Shown here: positions 44,873 to 53,362 of the stretch, piece after piece | Position numbering within the stretch: position 1 is the first letter of the stretch | Layout of the letters: each line of letters opens with the position of its first letter | Assembly: GCA_019416935.1 (NCBI GenBank) | Contig: DXWI01000011.1 | Span: 1-64,000, forward strand | DNA length: 64,000 bases | Reading direction: 5' to 3' | Source: Clostridiales bacterium | GTDB taxonomy: Bacteria > Bacillota > Clostridia > Christensenellales > CAG-138 | Translations under genes and position numbers: made by a program | The notes under the pieces: model-generated | Databases searched by the model: none | Told to the model about the DNA's origin: nothing | Seen by the model: the letters and a program-made list of their open reading frames with translations, nothing else

Positions 44873-45343
44873 TCAGAACAGCGGCGACAGCAGATAGTAC
44901 AGTCCCAGCAGCAGGAACAGCGCGGCGAGCACCCAAACGTCATAATAGATGTATTTGGCCATCCGCAGCCGCACCGGCTCGGTTCGGAGATAGTCGAACA
45001 GCTTGATCCGCTCCGTCGTCTCCGCGCGGGCGAAACAGTAGGTTCTGAGCAGGCTCAGCATTTCCACGCCCAGTACGAACGGCATCCAGAGGAGCGGCGC
45101 CGTTTGCAGCATGCATCGCATCCACATCCCCGGCCGTGTTTGCTGGATCTCATGCAGGTATTGCATCAACGTGGAATTGCGTATCAGCCACGTCAGGAAT
45201 GCAACCGCCCAGAATATTGTACTGATGCCCAGCCCCCGCCACCAGCGGCGGTGGCGGGCCGTGGGCGGCGCGGTGCCCGTGTCCAGCGGCGCGGCGTCTC
45301 TATCCTGCTCTTGGCGGTGTTCTTTCAACCCTTCCATGTTCAA
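44873..45343 (-). CDS. Small membrane protein of the YCFARAET family (156 residues)
   Basis: The protein has three or more hydrophobic segments (ISTIFWAVAFLTWLI, LQTAPLLWMPFVLGVEMLSL, VWVLAALFLLLGLYYLLSPL) and between them the motif TYCFARAETTERIKLFDYLR. This motif recurs in the proteins at 45424-45834 and in two broken genes of the second cassette. The hydrophilic N-terminus (DRDAAPLDTGTAPPTARH) is not conserved. It is the last gene of its cassette. I do not recognise a published family; immunity or a stress-related membrane role is possible. Confidence 0.65.
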   Translation of the reverse strand: MNMEGLKEHRQEQDRDAAPLDTGTAPPTARHRRWWRGLGISTIFWAVAFLTWLIRNSTLMQYLHEIQQTRPGMWMRCMLQTAPLLWMPFVLGVEMLSLLRTYCFARAETTERIKLFDYLRTEPVRLRMAKYIYYDVWVLAALFLLLGLYYLLSPLF

Positions 45344-45423
45344 TTCCTCCCTTCACTGCTTCTTAGAAAGACGGAATCGTTGCAGAGGTGCTCTTTGTAC
45401 ACAGGGAGCGCGCTGCCCGCCGG

Positions 45424-45834
45424 TCAAAACAGCAGGCCGTATAGCCCCAGAAACAGCAACAACGTCGCCAGCACCCCCACGAGGGGAAACTGCTCGCGTC
45501 TGAGCCGCCGGCGAAGCGGCCCGGCTGTATCGCTCTCGAGGTAGGCCGCAAGGCTTTCCCTCTCCCGTGTCTCTGCCCGGGCAAAGCAATAGCCCTTGAG
45601 TACCGCACCGCAGACGATGAGGACATCGGCCGCCAGCAGCAGCATCACAATGAGCAGCGGCATCTCGTCCGCAATGGCTGTGGGGTCTGCCCCCTCCCAG
45701 ATCGCGGCGCGCACCTGCCGCCCGGGAAGGGAGACCACGCACAACTGCACGGCGGCGTACACGCACAGCGCCTGCGCCGCCCAGCCCCACCCGCGCCAGC
45801 GCTTACGATGGCGCTCCATGGCGATTTGTTCCAT
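45424..45834 (-). CDS. Small membrane protein of the YCFARAET family (136 residues)
   Basis: The protein starts MEQIAMERHRKRWRG, has two hydrophobic N-terminal stretches (AAQALCVYAAVQLCVV, PLLIVMLLLAADVLIVCGAV), the motif YCFARAETRERESLAAYLES and a C-terminal segment GVLATLLLFLGLYGLLF. The counterpart in the second cassette (50689-51108) is close in sequence but has a TAG at the residue where this one reads CAG (Gln). The ATG at 45834 follows AAGGGGGAGAG, 20 bases after the secreted-protein gene. Confidence 0.65.
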   Translation of the reverse strand: MEQIAMERHRKRWRGWGWAAQALCVYAAVQLCVVSLPGRQVRAAIWEGADPTAIADEMPLLIVMLLLAADVLIVCGAVLKGYCFARAETRERESLAAYLESDTAGPLRRRLRREQFPLVGVLATLLLFLGLYGLLF

Positions 45835-45854
45835 ACTCTCCCCCTTTGTACCGG

Positions 45855-46682
45855 TCAAAATGTCGGAATCGTTCCGTATCCAGTGCAGGTACTTAGAGCC
45901 GCGCCTCCAGCCGTGTATGTCTCATAGGATGCCCAAATGCGCACCGTTGTCGTCAAACGATTACCTGATACACTGGTGGAAATCCGAATATACTGGCCTT
46001 CAGATATGCTTGGCAAGGAAAGCCCCAACGCCACTGACATTCCCAATGTCGCAAACGATCCGAGCCCGGGAAACAGCAACGTAATTACGCAGCCCCCAAC
46101 ACTTGCTGCAATTCTTCCAACAGCGGCATCCCCGGCCGTAACGACCCGGCCGCTGCTGCCTGACCCTACGTTTGTATAGGTCCTTATCACCTTGTTCTCC
46201 GTATAATCCCTGGCAACGAATCGGAATTTTGTGCGCAACTGACAGCGCAGGAAAGGGCCGTTAAAGGTTTTTGTGTAGGTACCGGTCGTCCGCTCCACGC
46301 TAACGAAGCTGCCGGACGTCTGCACAATTGCCGGATATTCATATCCTACGCTGAGCGACGCAAGGGATGGCAAAATCGCTACAACACGATACGTTACCGT
46401 TGCCTTGCTGGAATTGATAGATGAGCTCACCACCTGCACATAGCTGTCAATCATCCCGTTGACTGCCTCCCCCGCGCGCTGGCGCTCCATCAGCTCTTCA
46501 AACACCGCGTCCGCCTCCGCCTATGTCCGCGCCTGCGGGATGCTGTCCATCAGCTCTGCAGTTGTCTTTGTTCTCAGTTCAGCCGTTTTCAGTTCCTCTG
46601 CCGCCAGCGCAAGATTTCCGGTCGCCAGACAGAAAGCCGCGGCCAGAAGCAACGATACCATTCGTTTCACAATTCGCTTCAT
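45855..46682 (-). pseudogene. Secreted protein interrupted by one in-frame TAG
   Basis: The reading frame from 46682 begins with a signal peptide (MVSLLLAAAFCLATGNLALA) and continues to an amber codon at 46523-46521, after which the same frame goes on (AEADAVFEELMERQRAGEAV) to 45855. Without it the protein would have about 275 residues. The rest is beta-rich with a Gly-rich hydrophobic stretch (VGGCVITLLFPGLGSFATLG, then MSVALGLSLPS) that could insert into membranes. The gene heads the cassette that also encodes two YCFARAET membrane proteins. It could be a pore-forming effector or toxin with immunity partners, or a cell-envelope protein; both are speculative. Confidence 0.65.
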
Positions 46683-46704
46683 TTTTGTGATCCTCCTTAT
46701 CAGA

Positions 46705-46917
46705 ATCGTCGTTTTGCCAGTCGGGATCGGTCTGTTGTGCTGCCCTAGCTGCGGCGCCACCCCCTCTGCTCTTCTGTGGATGTATGGTTTCGTCTGTCCG
46801 GTCGCATCTGCGTTCCGCGTTGGATTTGTTGTTGCATCATCACTGTATCACGGCGCGGTTCCCCCCGCAATGCGCAAAAGGAATGTTCCCGAAAAGTTCA
46901 CAGTTCGTGCCGGTTCG
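46705..46917. repeat. 213-bp cassette-head repeat, copy 1
   Basis: The segment matches 51597-51809 over its full length with about 13 differences (94%). In both places it lies upstream of the first gene of a minus-strand cassette of membrane proteins. It is in the same orientation in both copies. It may be a shared promoter/leader or the edge of a duplicated block. An open plus-strand frame exists in both copies (CCP, then GATPSALL) but changes do not favour synonymous sites. Confidence 0.85.
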
Positions 46918-47005
46918 CCGGCGTTTGGCAGGGCAATTTTGCGCCGTATGCGCTTGTGCCGGCAGCGCACCGGTGCAGTAGGGCGCAGCAATTCCGCATC
47001 CGCGC

Positions 47006-47035
47006 TTGACAAGCCCGCCCCGCGCGCATTATACT
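47006..47035 (+). promoter_or_regulatory. Promoter of thrS
   Basis: TTGACA (47006-47011) and TATACT (47030-47035) with an 18-base spacer, immediately upstream of the T-box leader. Confidence 0.8.
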
Positions 47036-47037
47036 GA

Positions 47038-47263
47038 ATGGGATTCGGGAATGACACGGGAAGCAGTAGCTCCCCCATCGATGCAGAAAAGAGAGTGCCG
47101 CCTTGGCTGAGAGCGTCACATGCGTCCGGGAGCGAAGACCGCCCGCCGACCCGGAACGGTGCTGCGGGCCGATATACCCGCCAAGAGCCCAAAGCAGGGT
47201 GGAACCGCGATTGCAGTAGCCATCGCCCCTCGCAAGCATTGCGACGGGCGATTTTTATTTTTC
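47038..47263 (+). ncRNA. T-box riboswitch of thrS
   Basis: The leader contains the T-box core AAAGCAGGGTGGAACCGCG (47191-47209), then a factor-independent terminator (TCGCCCCTCGC...GCGACGGGCGA, 47223-47251) followed by TTTTTATTTTT. Uncharged tRNA-Thr would stabilise the antiterminator formed with the T-box sequence. Placement directly before thrS supports Thr specificity. I did not assign the specifier codon in stem I. Confidence 0.9.
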
Positions 47264-47286
47264 AGAACAAACAGGAGGAGATTTGT

Positions 47287-49191
47287 ATGATTATCACGTT
47301 CCCGGACGGCGGTAAGCGCGAGTTCCAGGACGGCATGACCGGTCTGGATATCGCCGCCGCCATCAGCCCGCGCCTCGCCAAGGCCACGCTTTCCTGCGCC
47401 ATCGACGGCGTACACAGCGACGCGTTCCGCCCCATTGAGGGCGACCACGCCATCCAGTTCTACACCTTTGCCGACGCGGACGGCCGCTGGGCCTACCGCC
47501 ACACCGGTTCGCACGTGCTTGCGCAGGCGGTCAAGCGCCTCCATCCGGAGATCAAGCTCGCCATCGGCCCGGCCATCGACAACGGGTTCTATTACGATTT
47601 CGACGCGCCTGAGCCGTTCACGCCGGACGATCTGGCCGCCATCGAGAAGGAGATGGAAAAGATCTCGAAGGAAAACCTCCCGCTCGAGCGCTTTGAGCTG
47701 CCCCGCGCGGAGGCCATCGCATTCATGGAGGAGAAGGGCGAGCCGTACAAGGTTGAGCTCATTCAGGATCTGCCGGAGGACGCGGTCATCAGCTTCTACC
47801 GGCAGGGCGAGTTCGTTGATCTGTGCGCCGGCCCGCACATCGCCTCGACCGGCAAGTTCAAAAACGCGAAGCTCATGAGCGTTGCGGGCGCATATTGGCG
47901 TGGCAGCGAGAAGAACAAGATGCTCCAGCGCATTTACGGCACGGCGTTTGAAAAGAAGGCCGACCTCGACGCTTACCTGACCATGCTGGAGGAGGCGAAG
48001 AAGCGCGACCACCGCAAGCTCGGCAAGGAGCTGGGCCTGTTCGCGATCATGGACGAGGGCCCCGGCTTCCCGTTCTTCCTGCCCAAGGGCATGGTGCTCA
48101 AGAACACGCTGATCGACTACTGGCGGCAGGTACACAAGCGCTACGGCTATGTCGAGATCTCCACGCCGATCATCCTGAACCAGGAGCTTTGGCACCGTTC
48201 CGGCCACTGGGATCACTATAAGAACAACATGTACACCACCGTCATCGACGATATGGACTATGCCGTCAAGCCGATGAACTGCCCCGGCGGCATGCTGGTA
48301 TACAAGAACAGCCCGCACAGCTACCGCGACCTGCCGCTGCGCATGGCCGAGCTCGGACTGGTGCACCGTCATGAGCTCAGCGGCGCGCTCCACGGCCTGT
48401 TCCGCGTGCGCTGCTTTACGCAGGACGATGCGCACATCTTCATGACGCCCGCGCAGATGAAGGACGAGATCATCAACACCGTCCGCATCTTCGACGAGAT
48501 TTACTCTACGTTCGGCCTGATGTACCAGATCGAGCTGAGCACGATGCCCGAGGACCATATGGGCGACGAGGCCGACTGGAAGTTTGCCGAGGATACGCTG
48601 CAGGCGGCCATCGAGGAGATGGGCAAGCCCTTCGTCATCAATGCGGGCGACGGCGCGTTCTACGGTCCGAAGCTGGACTTCCATCTGGCCGATTCGCTCG
48701 GCAGAACGTGGCAGTGCGGCACCATCCAGCTCGACTTCCAGATGCCGGAGCGCTTTGAACTCGAATACACCGGTGACGACGGCGAAAAGCACCGCCCCGT
48801 CATGATCCACCGCGCGCTGCTCGGCTCCATCGAGCGCTTCATCGGCGTGATCACGGAGCACTTTGCCGGCGCGTTCCCGACATGGCTCTCGCCCGTGCAG
48901 GTCAAGGTGCTGCCGATCACCGACCGCGCAGTCGAGAAGGCCAAGGCCGTGCAGGCGGCGCTCGATCAGAAGGGCGTGCGCGTTGAGTGCGACCTGCGCA
49001 ACGAGAAGATCGGCTTCAAGATCCGCGAAGCGCAGCTGCAGAAGATCCCGTATATGCTCGTCATCGGCGACAAGGAGGTCGAGCAGGACCTCGTGTCCGT
49101 CCGCTCCCGCAGCGCCGGCGATCTCGGCACGATGACGCTCGACGCCTTCACCGCAAAGCTGCTCGAGGAGATCGAAACGAAGGCGAGATAA
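47287..49191 (+). CDS. thrS: Threonyl-tRNA synthetase
   Basis: The 634-residue class II synthetase starts with a TGS domain (MIITFPDGGKREFQDG), has the editing (SAD) domain with HVLAQAVKRLHPEIKLAIGP, the catalytic core with HRSGHWDHYKNNMYT and the zinc-binding PMNCPGGMLVYK, and a C-terminal anticodon-binding domain (VKVLPITDRAVEKAKAVQAA). It charges tRNA-Thr. The ATG at 47287 follows AGGAGGAG. Expression is controlled by the T-box upstream. Complete and typical. Confidence 0.98.
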   Translation: MIITFPDGGKREFQDGMTGLDIAAAISPRLAKATLSCAIDGVHSDAFRPIEGDHAIQFYTFADADGRWAYRHTGSHVLAQAVKRLHPEIKLAIGPAIDNGFYYDFDAPEPFTPDDLAAIEKEMEKISKENLPLERFELPRAEAIAFMEEKGEPYKVELIQDLPEDAVISFYRQGEFVDLCAGPHIASTGKFKNAKLMSVAGAYWRGSEKNKMLQRIYGTAFEKKADLDAYLTMLEEAKKRDHRKLGKELGLFAIMDEGPGFPFFLPKGMVLKNTLIDYWRQVHKRYGYVEISTPIILNQELWHRSGHWDHYKNNMYTTVIDDMDYAVKPMNCPGGMLVYKNSPHSYRDLPLRMAELGLVHRHELSGALHGLFRVRCFTQDDAHIFMTPAQMKDEIINTVRIFDEIYSTFGLMYQIELSTMPEDHMGDEADWKFAEDTLQAAIEEMGKPFVINAGDGAFYGPKLDFHLADSLGRTWQCGTIQLDFQMPERFELEYTGDDGEKHRPVMIHRALLGSIERFIGVITEHFAGAFPTWLSPVQVKVLPITDRAVEKAKAVQAALDQKGVRVECDLRNEKIGFKIREAQLQKIPYMLVIGDKEVEQDLVSVRSRSAGDLGTMTLDAFTAKLLEEIETKAR

Positions 49192-49272
49192 GGCCCGCAG
49201 AAAGCGGTTCGCTTTGCAGTCTGCCCGGAGCGCGCACCGCTGCGACCCCCGCTATCCGAACACCCGCAGAAA

Positions 49273-49303
49273 CGCCCGACCTATGACCGTTCGGGCGCTT
49301 CTT
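49273..49303 (+). terminator. Terminator after thrS
   Basis: CGCCCGA and TCGGGCG form a stem around 11 bases, followed by CTTCTTTG. Confidence 0.6.
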
Positions 49304-49353
49304 TGTGCGGAGAACAGGCGAATGTGAAAGCCAACAGATTGGGAGAGAAGTAT

Positions 49354-49794
49354 ATGCAGATTGAAACAATGCGTATGAGCGATATCGATTCCGTCATTCC
49401 GCTTTACATCGACTACTACAATCATCACGAAGGGGCTTGCTGGACGGAAGCTGCCGCAAAAAAGTGTATCCGTCAGATATTGACCATGGAGGATTCCTGC
49501 TCGCTCATCCTGAAAGACGATCAGGGCGAGGCGTGCGGTTTTGCGATGGGCTACTTCAAGCAGTACGATGATCTGGTCAGCTATATTTTGGAGGAGATCG
49601 TCATCGCGTACCGCTGTCAAAGCCAGGGTCTCGGCAGCACGCTCCTCTCGGCGCTCGAGGCGAAGGTCCGGGAGGCGGGCGCATCCAGCGTGCAGCTCCA
49701 GGCGGTTAACGACGCCATGCACGAAAGGTACTATGGGAAAGCCGGTTACCAGAATGTCAAAAACCTGATCCCTAAAGTGAAATGGCTGGTGTGA
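49354..49794 (+). CDS. GNAT-family N-acetyltransferase
   Basis: The 146-residue protein has the GNAT core: YILEEIVIAYRCQSQGLGST with the acetyl-CoA loop Q-x-x-G-x-G and a C-terminal YYGKAGYQNVKNLI. The substrate is unknown. The ATG at 49354 follows GGGAGAGAAG. It follows the thrS terminator and reads as a single gene. Confidence 0.88.
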   Translation: MQIETMRMSDIDSVIPLYIDYYNHHEGACWTEAAAKKCIRQILTMEDSCSLILKDDQGEACGFAMGYFKQYDDLVSYILEEIVIAYRCQSQGLGSTLLSALEAKVREAGASSVQLQAVNDAMHERYYGKAGYQNVKNLIPKVKWLV

Positions 49795-49889
49795 CGCCCA
49801 GAACGGAGCGATGCCCGGTTCAACCGTTGCGCGCTGAACGATGTTGCAAAAAACCGGGTGCGCCGCATCGCGGCTGAGACGGGCGCGGT

Positions 49890-50075
49890 TCAGCCGTCCG
49901 TCCGCGGGCTCGACGCCGGCGGACCATCGTGGGATTGCTCCCGGCAAACGGCGATCAGCGTCAACTGGTTCGCAATCGCGGTGAGCAGCGCCGCAAGCAG
50001 GCTGAGGTCTTCATTCGATAGGTTTTCTGCCGCTGCGGCGGCAATCGCCGCAGACACATACACAATCTGTTCCAT
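49890..50075 (-). CDS. DUF6774-like small protein (61 residues)
   Basis: The 61-residue protein (MEQIVYVSAAIAAAAAENLS, NEDLSLLAALLTAIANQLTL) has the pattern of the small DUF6774 family that I recall from Clostridia: an initial hydrophobic helix, NxEDL and a second helix ending LIAV. Function unknown. It has no close partner gene. Confidence 0.55.
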   Translation of the reverse strand: MEQIVYVSAAIAAAAAENLSNEDLSLLAALLTAIANQLTLIAVCREQSHDGPPASSPRTDG

Positions 50076-50211
50076 ACCCTATGGTATGCCGGCCGCCCGC
50101 CGCCGTGTGTCTCGGTGCGCATACCGCTCCGCCGGCAAAGCCCATTCGCTGCCGCTTTTGCCGCCCCTGTGAACGCCCTTCCGCGGCGGCAGGGTCTTTG
50201 GCCGCGCCGGC

Positions 50212-50639
50212 TCAGAACAGCGAACGGATCTGAAAGTACAGCAAGCTGATCGACAACAGGCATAGCAGCACAGCCAATACCTGTGCATCGATATAGACCT
50301 GCTTAATCATGCGCTGCCGGACGGGCGCGGTACGAAGGTGGTCAAACAGTTTGATGCGCTCCACCGTCTCCGCGCGGGCAAAGCAGTAGCTTTTCAACAG
50401 CATGCCCTACTGTGCCAGAAATTCGCCCGCTGCCCACGCAACGGATATGCGGAGAATCGCATGCCGGATCGTTTCTTCTATCGGCTGCGAACCCGTGTTC
50501 CATCCGCTCACCAGATCGATCACCAGCCCATACCCCAGAAACACCAGCAGCACCATCGCGCCGTTGCCGAGCATCTGCCGCCATTGGCGGCAGCGGGTGG
50601 AAACCGGAGCGTCCCTGCCGTCCGGACGGGTTTTTCCAT
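50212..50639 (-). pseudogene. Broken YCFARAET membrane-protein gene (cassette 2)
   Basis: A gene start at 50639 (ATG behind AAAGGAGG) reads MEKPVRTAG and then leaves the coding frame; the good frame (RDAPVSTRCRQWRQMLGNG and following hydrophobic segments) continues one register away. Further on a TAG at 50409-50407 interrupts it, after which LLKSYCFARAETVERIKLFD follows to the stop at 50212. It is the counterpart of 44873-45343. Frameshift plus amber codon make it a likely pseudogene. Confidence 0.75.
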
Positions 50640-50688
50640 CGGATATGCCTCCTTTCTGCGGTCGGTGTGTCCGTGCGCCCGCGCCGGG

Positions 50689-51108
50689 TCAGAACAGCGG
50701 CGATAGCAGATAGTACAGGCCCAGCAGCAGGAACAGCGCGAGCAGCACCCCCGCGAGCAAGACCTACTCCCTCCGCAGCCGCTTCAGGAGCGGGCGTGCG
50801 CCATCGCTTTCGAGATAGCCGGCAATGCTCTTCTTTTCCCACGTCTCTGCCCGGGCGAAGCAGTAGTCCTTGAGCACCATCCCACAGTCGATGTGAAAAT
50901 CGCCCATGAGCAACAGCATCAGGATCAGGGCGGGCAACTGGTCGGCAACGGACGGCAAATCCGCACCCGCCCAAATCGCAGCCCGCAGCGCCGCTCCCTG
51001 CGGCGTTACGGTGAGCAGCTGCAGGAAGGAATACAGGCAAAGCACTTGTGCTGCCCAGCCGCGCCCGCGCCAGCGCTCGCGATGCCGCTCCATTGTCGGT
51101 TGTTCCAT
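50689..51108 (-). pseudogene. YCFARAET membrane-protein gene with in-frame TAG (cassette 2)
   Basis: The frame from 51108 encodes MEQPTMERHRERWRGRG and the motif YCFARAETWEKKSIAGYLES, reaching KRLRRE at a TAG (50766-50764). The frame continues with VLLAGVLLALFLLLGLYYLL up to TGA at 50689. The paralogue at 45424-45834 reads LRREQ at this place, so CAG became TAG. Total length would be 139 residues. The loss of the last membrane segment probably inactivates it, unless UAG is read through. Confidence 0.8.
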
Positions 51109-51130
51109 GATCGTCCTCCTTTGCGTTCCT

Positions 51131-51574
51131 TCAGTTGTACACGGTATAGAATCCGATCAGGGAGGGCCCCAGCTCCAGAAGCAGCAGCATCAGCGCAAGC
51201 AGCACCAGCATAACGAGCATCACGGCCCAGCCTGTCACCGCGTGTCGCACGGCCATGCGCCGCAGCTTCTTCCGCGCACCTTCGCCGAGCAGATACTCTG
51301 TGAGCGAAACCCGTTCGGCTGTTTGGTCGCGCAGGCGGCAGTATTCGCAAAACACCTCGCCAGCAAACCAAAGCGCAAGGTGCGGAATGCCCCAAAGGAG
51401 CAGCAGCAGCGGCAGAAACAGCGGGCCGCTCGCCAGATTGCCCATAATATGCATATCCGGTACGCTCGATAAATACATCCCCGTCACCACGATCAACAGA
51501 CTGACGCGGCTGCCCCATTTAACCAGACCGCCCAGCACGTTCCATCCGCGGCGCGGCACGGTTTTCCTCTCCAT
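51131..51574 (-). CDS. Membrane protein with CEYCRLRDQTAERVSL motif (147 residues)
   Basis: The protein has three hydrophobic segments (SRVSLLIVVTGMYLS, PLFLPLLLLLWGIPHLALWF, GWAVMLVMLVLLALMLLLLE) and a motif, FCEYCRLRDQTAERVSLTEY followed by LLGEGARKKLRR, that is a diverged version of the YCFARAET motif in its neighbours. It is the first gene after the second 213-bp repeat, where cassette 1 has the secreted protein. The ATG at 51574 follows GAAGGGAAG. No family is recognised. Confidence 0.65.
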   Translation of the reverse strand: MERKTVPRRGWNVLGGLVKWGSRVSLLIVVTGMYLSSVPDMHIMGNLASGPLFLPLLLLLWGIPHLALWFAGEVFCEYCRLRDQTAERVSLTEYLLGEGARKKLRRMAVRHAVTGWAVMLVMLVLLALMLLLLELGPSLIGFYTVYN

Positions 51575-51596
51575 CAACGAACTTCCCTTCAAAATG

Positions 51597-51809
51597 ATCG
51601 TCGTTTTGCCAGTCGGAATCGGTCTGTTGTGCTGCCCAGGCTACGGCGCCACCCCCTCTGCTCTTCTGTCGATGAATGGTTTTGTCTGTCCGATCGCATC
51701 TGCGTTCTGCGTTGGATTTGTTGTTGCATCGTCACTGTATCGCTGCGCGGTTCCCCCCGCAATGCGCAAAAGGAATGTTCCCGAAAAGTTCACAGTTCGC
51801 GCCGGTTCG
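51597..51809. repeat. 213-bp cassette-head repeat, copy 2
   Basis: The partner of 46705-46917, same orientation and length. It lies just upstream of the membrane-protein gene at 51131-51574. The duplicated block therefore includes the repeat and at least two membrane-protein genes, while the first gene differs between copies. Confidence 0.85.
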
Positions 51810-51988
51810 TCAGTGTGCGATAGGGCGGCTGCATCGCACCCCGGCAACGGAAAAGCCGGAGAGAGCATCAAGCTCCCACCGGCTGTTTTATTATCAAACG
51901 TGCCGCTGCTTCAACGAGCCTCCTGCGGCAGAACCTTTGCCCGCCGGTTTCTTGGCCATGCGGGCGGTCGCCGCCATCCTCCTCCGGT
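51810..51988. other. Intergenic region with a weak hairpin
   Basis: Between the repeat and the end of the 410-residue gene no gene is seen. AAGCCGG (51851-51857) and CCGGCTG followed by TTTTATTA (about 51881-51896) form an imperfect hairpin that may end transcription from the right-hand repeat. Confidence 0.35.
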
Positions 51989-53221
51989 TCAGAACCGGTA
52001 GCTCGCAGCGTTGACGCACTTGGTGTCGCCGATGCCGAACGCGCCCTTGATCATATCTCCCACCGAGCCGGCACCCGGCAGACCTGCCTCCGCGTCCTTG
52101 CCGATCATGCCCACATCCTCCGCCACGAGCGCCACCGCGCCCTCCTGCTCGTCGGTGCAGCGGATCATGCCGCAGTCGTTAAACGTAAGCCGCTCTTCAA
52201 TCAGCTCCGGCGGAATGTCCTCTGCTAGCCGGACGATGGCGCAGTCGATGATCTGCAAGCCCTCCGGGTTGCGCTCGAGCAGCGCGCGGTCGATACGCAG
52301 CATGGACTTGTCGCAGAGCTGTCTGCCGCGCAGCACCCGCACCCCGTCGTACTCGGCGTTGATTGCGTAGAACGCCTGTTCGAGCGCGGCGGGCAGCTTT
52401 ACGTCGCCGTTGACCACGAGATATTCGATGCGCGCAAGCAGCGGTTCGCCGTTCTTTTCGATCGTCAGGTCGCCGTTGATGTACAGCTTCGTTCCGTACC
52501 GGCGCAGCAGCGGCTCGCCCAGCGTCGCGTCGTCGTTCACGAATGCGCAGCAGTCCGGCAGAATGCGCAGGTTCACCGTGTCGTCGAACAGCGGCACGGC
52601 CGTGGCGGCCAGTCCCTTGGCGATCAGCGCGTCCTTCGTCTTAAAGCGCACGCCACGGTCGAGCAGCGCTTGGGGATCGATCGCGGGATCGAGCATGACC
52701 ACGCGCCGCTCGGCAAAGTACAGCGCGTTCTTTGCGCGCAGCGCGAACGTATCGTCCATCACGAACGTGCGCTTAAGCAGCACCGCGCCGTCGGGATAGG
52801 TCGTCATGGTGCCGTTGACCGACAGAATACCGGCCAGCGCGCCCGCGAGGCTCTCCGGGCAGCAGACCGTGCCGTTGACCATGATGCGCAGATAGCCCGC
52901 AAGCGCCTGCTCCGCCCCCGGCTCGATGGTGAGCGTGCCGTTCACGGTCAGCATGGTCTTCTCCTTCGGCGCCGCGCTCGACGCGCCGATGGTAAACTTG
53001 CCGTTCTGCTGCGTCACGCGCACCTCCTCACCGTCCGGCAGCTCCACGATCTCCGCCGCGTTGAGCTGCACCGGATAGCCGGCGAGCAGCGCCTGCGCTG
53101 CTGGCGAGATCACGATCGTCGCGGCGTTGACCGTCACCGCCTCGTATTGGTCGAGCTTCTCCGCCGTTGCGCCGCGCAGGTCGCACACGGCCGTGTTGAT
53201 CATTAGTTTTTTCTTCTCCAT
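51989..53221 (-). CDS. Repeat-rich beta protein in an ECF sigma operon (410 residues)
   Basis: The protein contains several copies of a short NG-type turn repeat: MLTVNGTLTIEPG, IMVNGTVCCPESL, ILSVNGTMTTYPDGAV, LYINGDLTIEKNG and YLVVNGDVKLPAA. The spacing suggests a beta-solenoid or polymer-forming fold like bactofilins, but it matches no family that I can name with certainty. The C-terminus (GMIGKDAEAGLPGAGSVGDM) is Gly-rich. It lies third in an operon with an ECF sigma factor and a 38-residue ORF, and starts 24 bases after the latter. Perhaps an envelope or spore-related scaffold. Confidence 0.65.
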   Translation of the reverse strand: MEKKKLMINTAVCDLRGATAEKLDQYEAVTVNAATIVISPAAQALLAGYPVQLNAAEIVELPDGEEVRVTQQNGKFTIGASSAAPKEKTMLTVNGTLTIEPGAEQALAGYLRIMVNGTVCCPESLAGALAGILSVNGTMTTYPDGAVLLKRTFVMDDTFALRAKNALYFAERRVVMLDPAIDPQALLDRGVRFKTKDALIAKGLAATAVPLFDDTVNLRILPDCCAFVNDDATLGEPLLRRYGTKLYINGDLTIEKNGEPLLARIEYLVVNGDVKLPAALEQAFYAINAEYDGVRVLRGRQLCDKSMLRIDRALLERNPEGLQIIDCAIVRLAEDIPPELIEERLTFNDCGMIRCTDEQEGAVALVAEDVGMIGKDAEAGLPGAGSVGDMIKGAFGIGDTKCVNAASYRF

Positions 53222-53245
53222 TCTCTGTTCCTCCCCGCTTCACCG

Positions 53246-53362
53246 TCAAAATTTCTGTCTTGCACGCTGCTCATAGAACAGGCGCGCCCACTCGAGTTCG
53301 TTCGGGAACACGCGTTCCGTCGCGCGTCCCCATGCCCATTCGGGCCGTTCATACCGCTTCAT
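53246..53362 (-). CDS. 38-residue protein between sigma factor and repeat protein
   Basis: A short basic-aromatic protein (MKRYERPEWAWGRATERVF, then PNELEWARLFYEQRARQKF). Its ATG overlaps the stop of the sigma factor gene (ATGA), so translation is coupled. The size, coupling and lack of membrane segments suggest a small regulator or anti-sigma-like partner; this is a guess. It is visible only by looking between the two larger genes. Confidence 0.6.
   Translation of the reverse strand: MKRYERPEWAWGRATERVFPNELEWARLFYEQRARQKF

Noticed and set aside
46705..46917. The 213-bp repeat as a coding sequence
   Set aside because: An open frame exists in both copies, but changes between them include non-synonymous ones (SC versus GY) and no start or ribosome site is present.
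47116..48861. 581-residue minus-strand frame opposite thrS
   Set aside because: Shadow of thrS; the T-box and start site fix the true strand.
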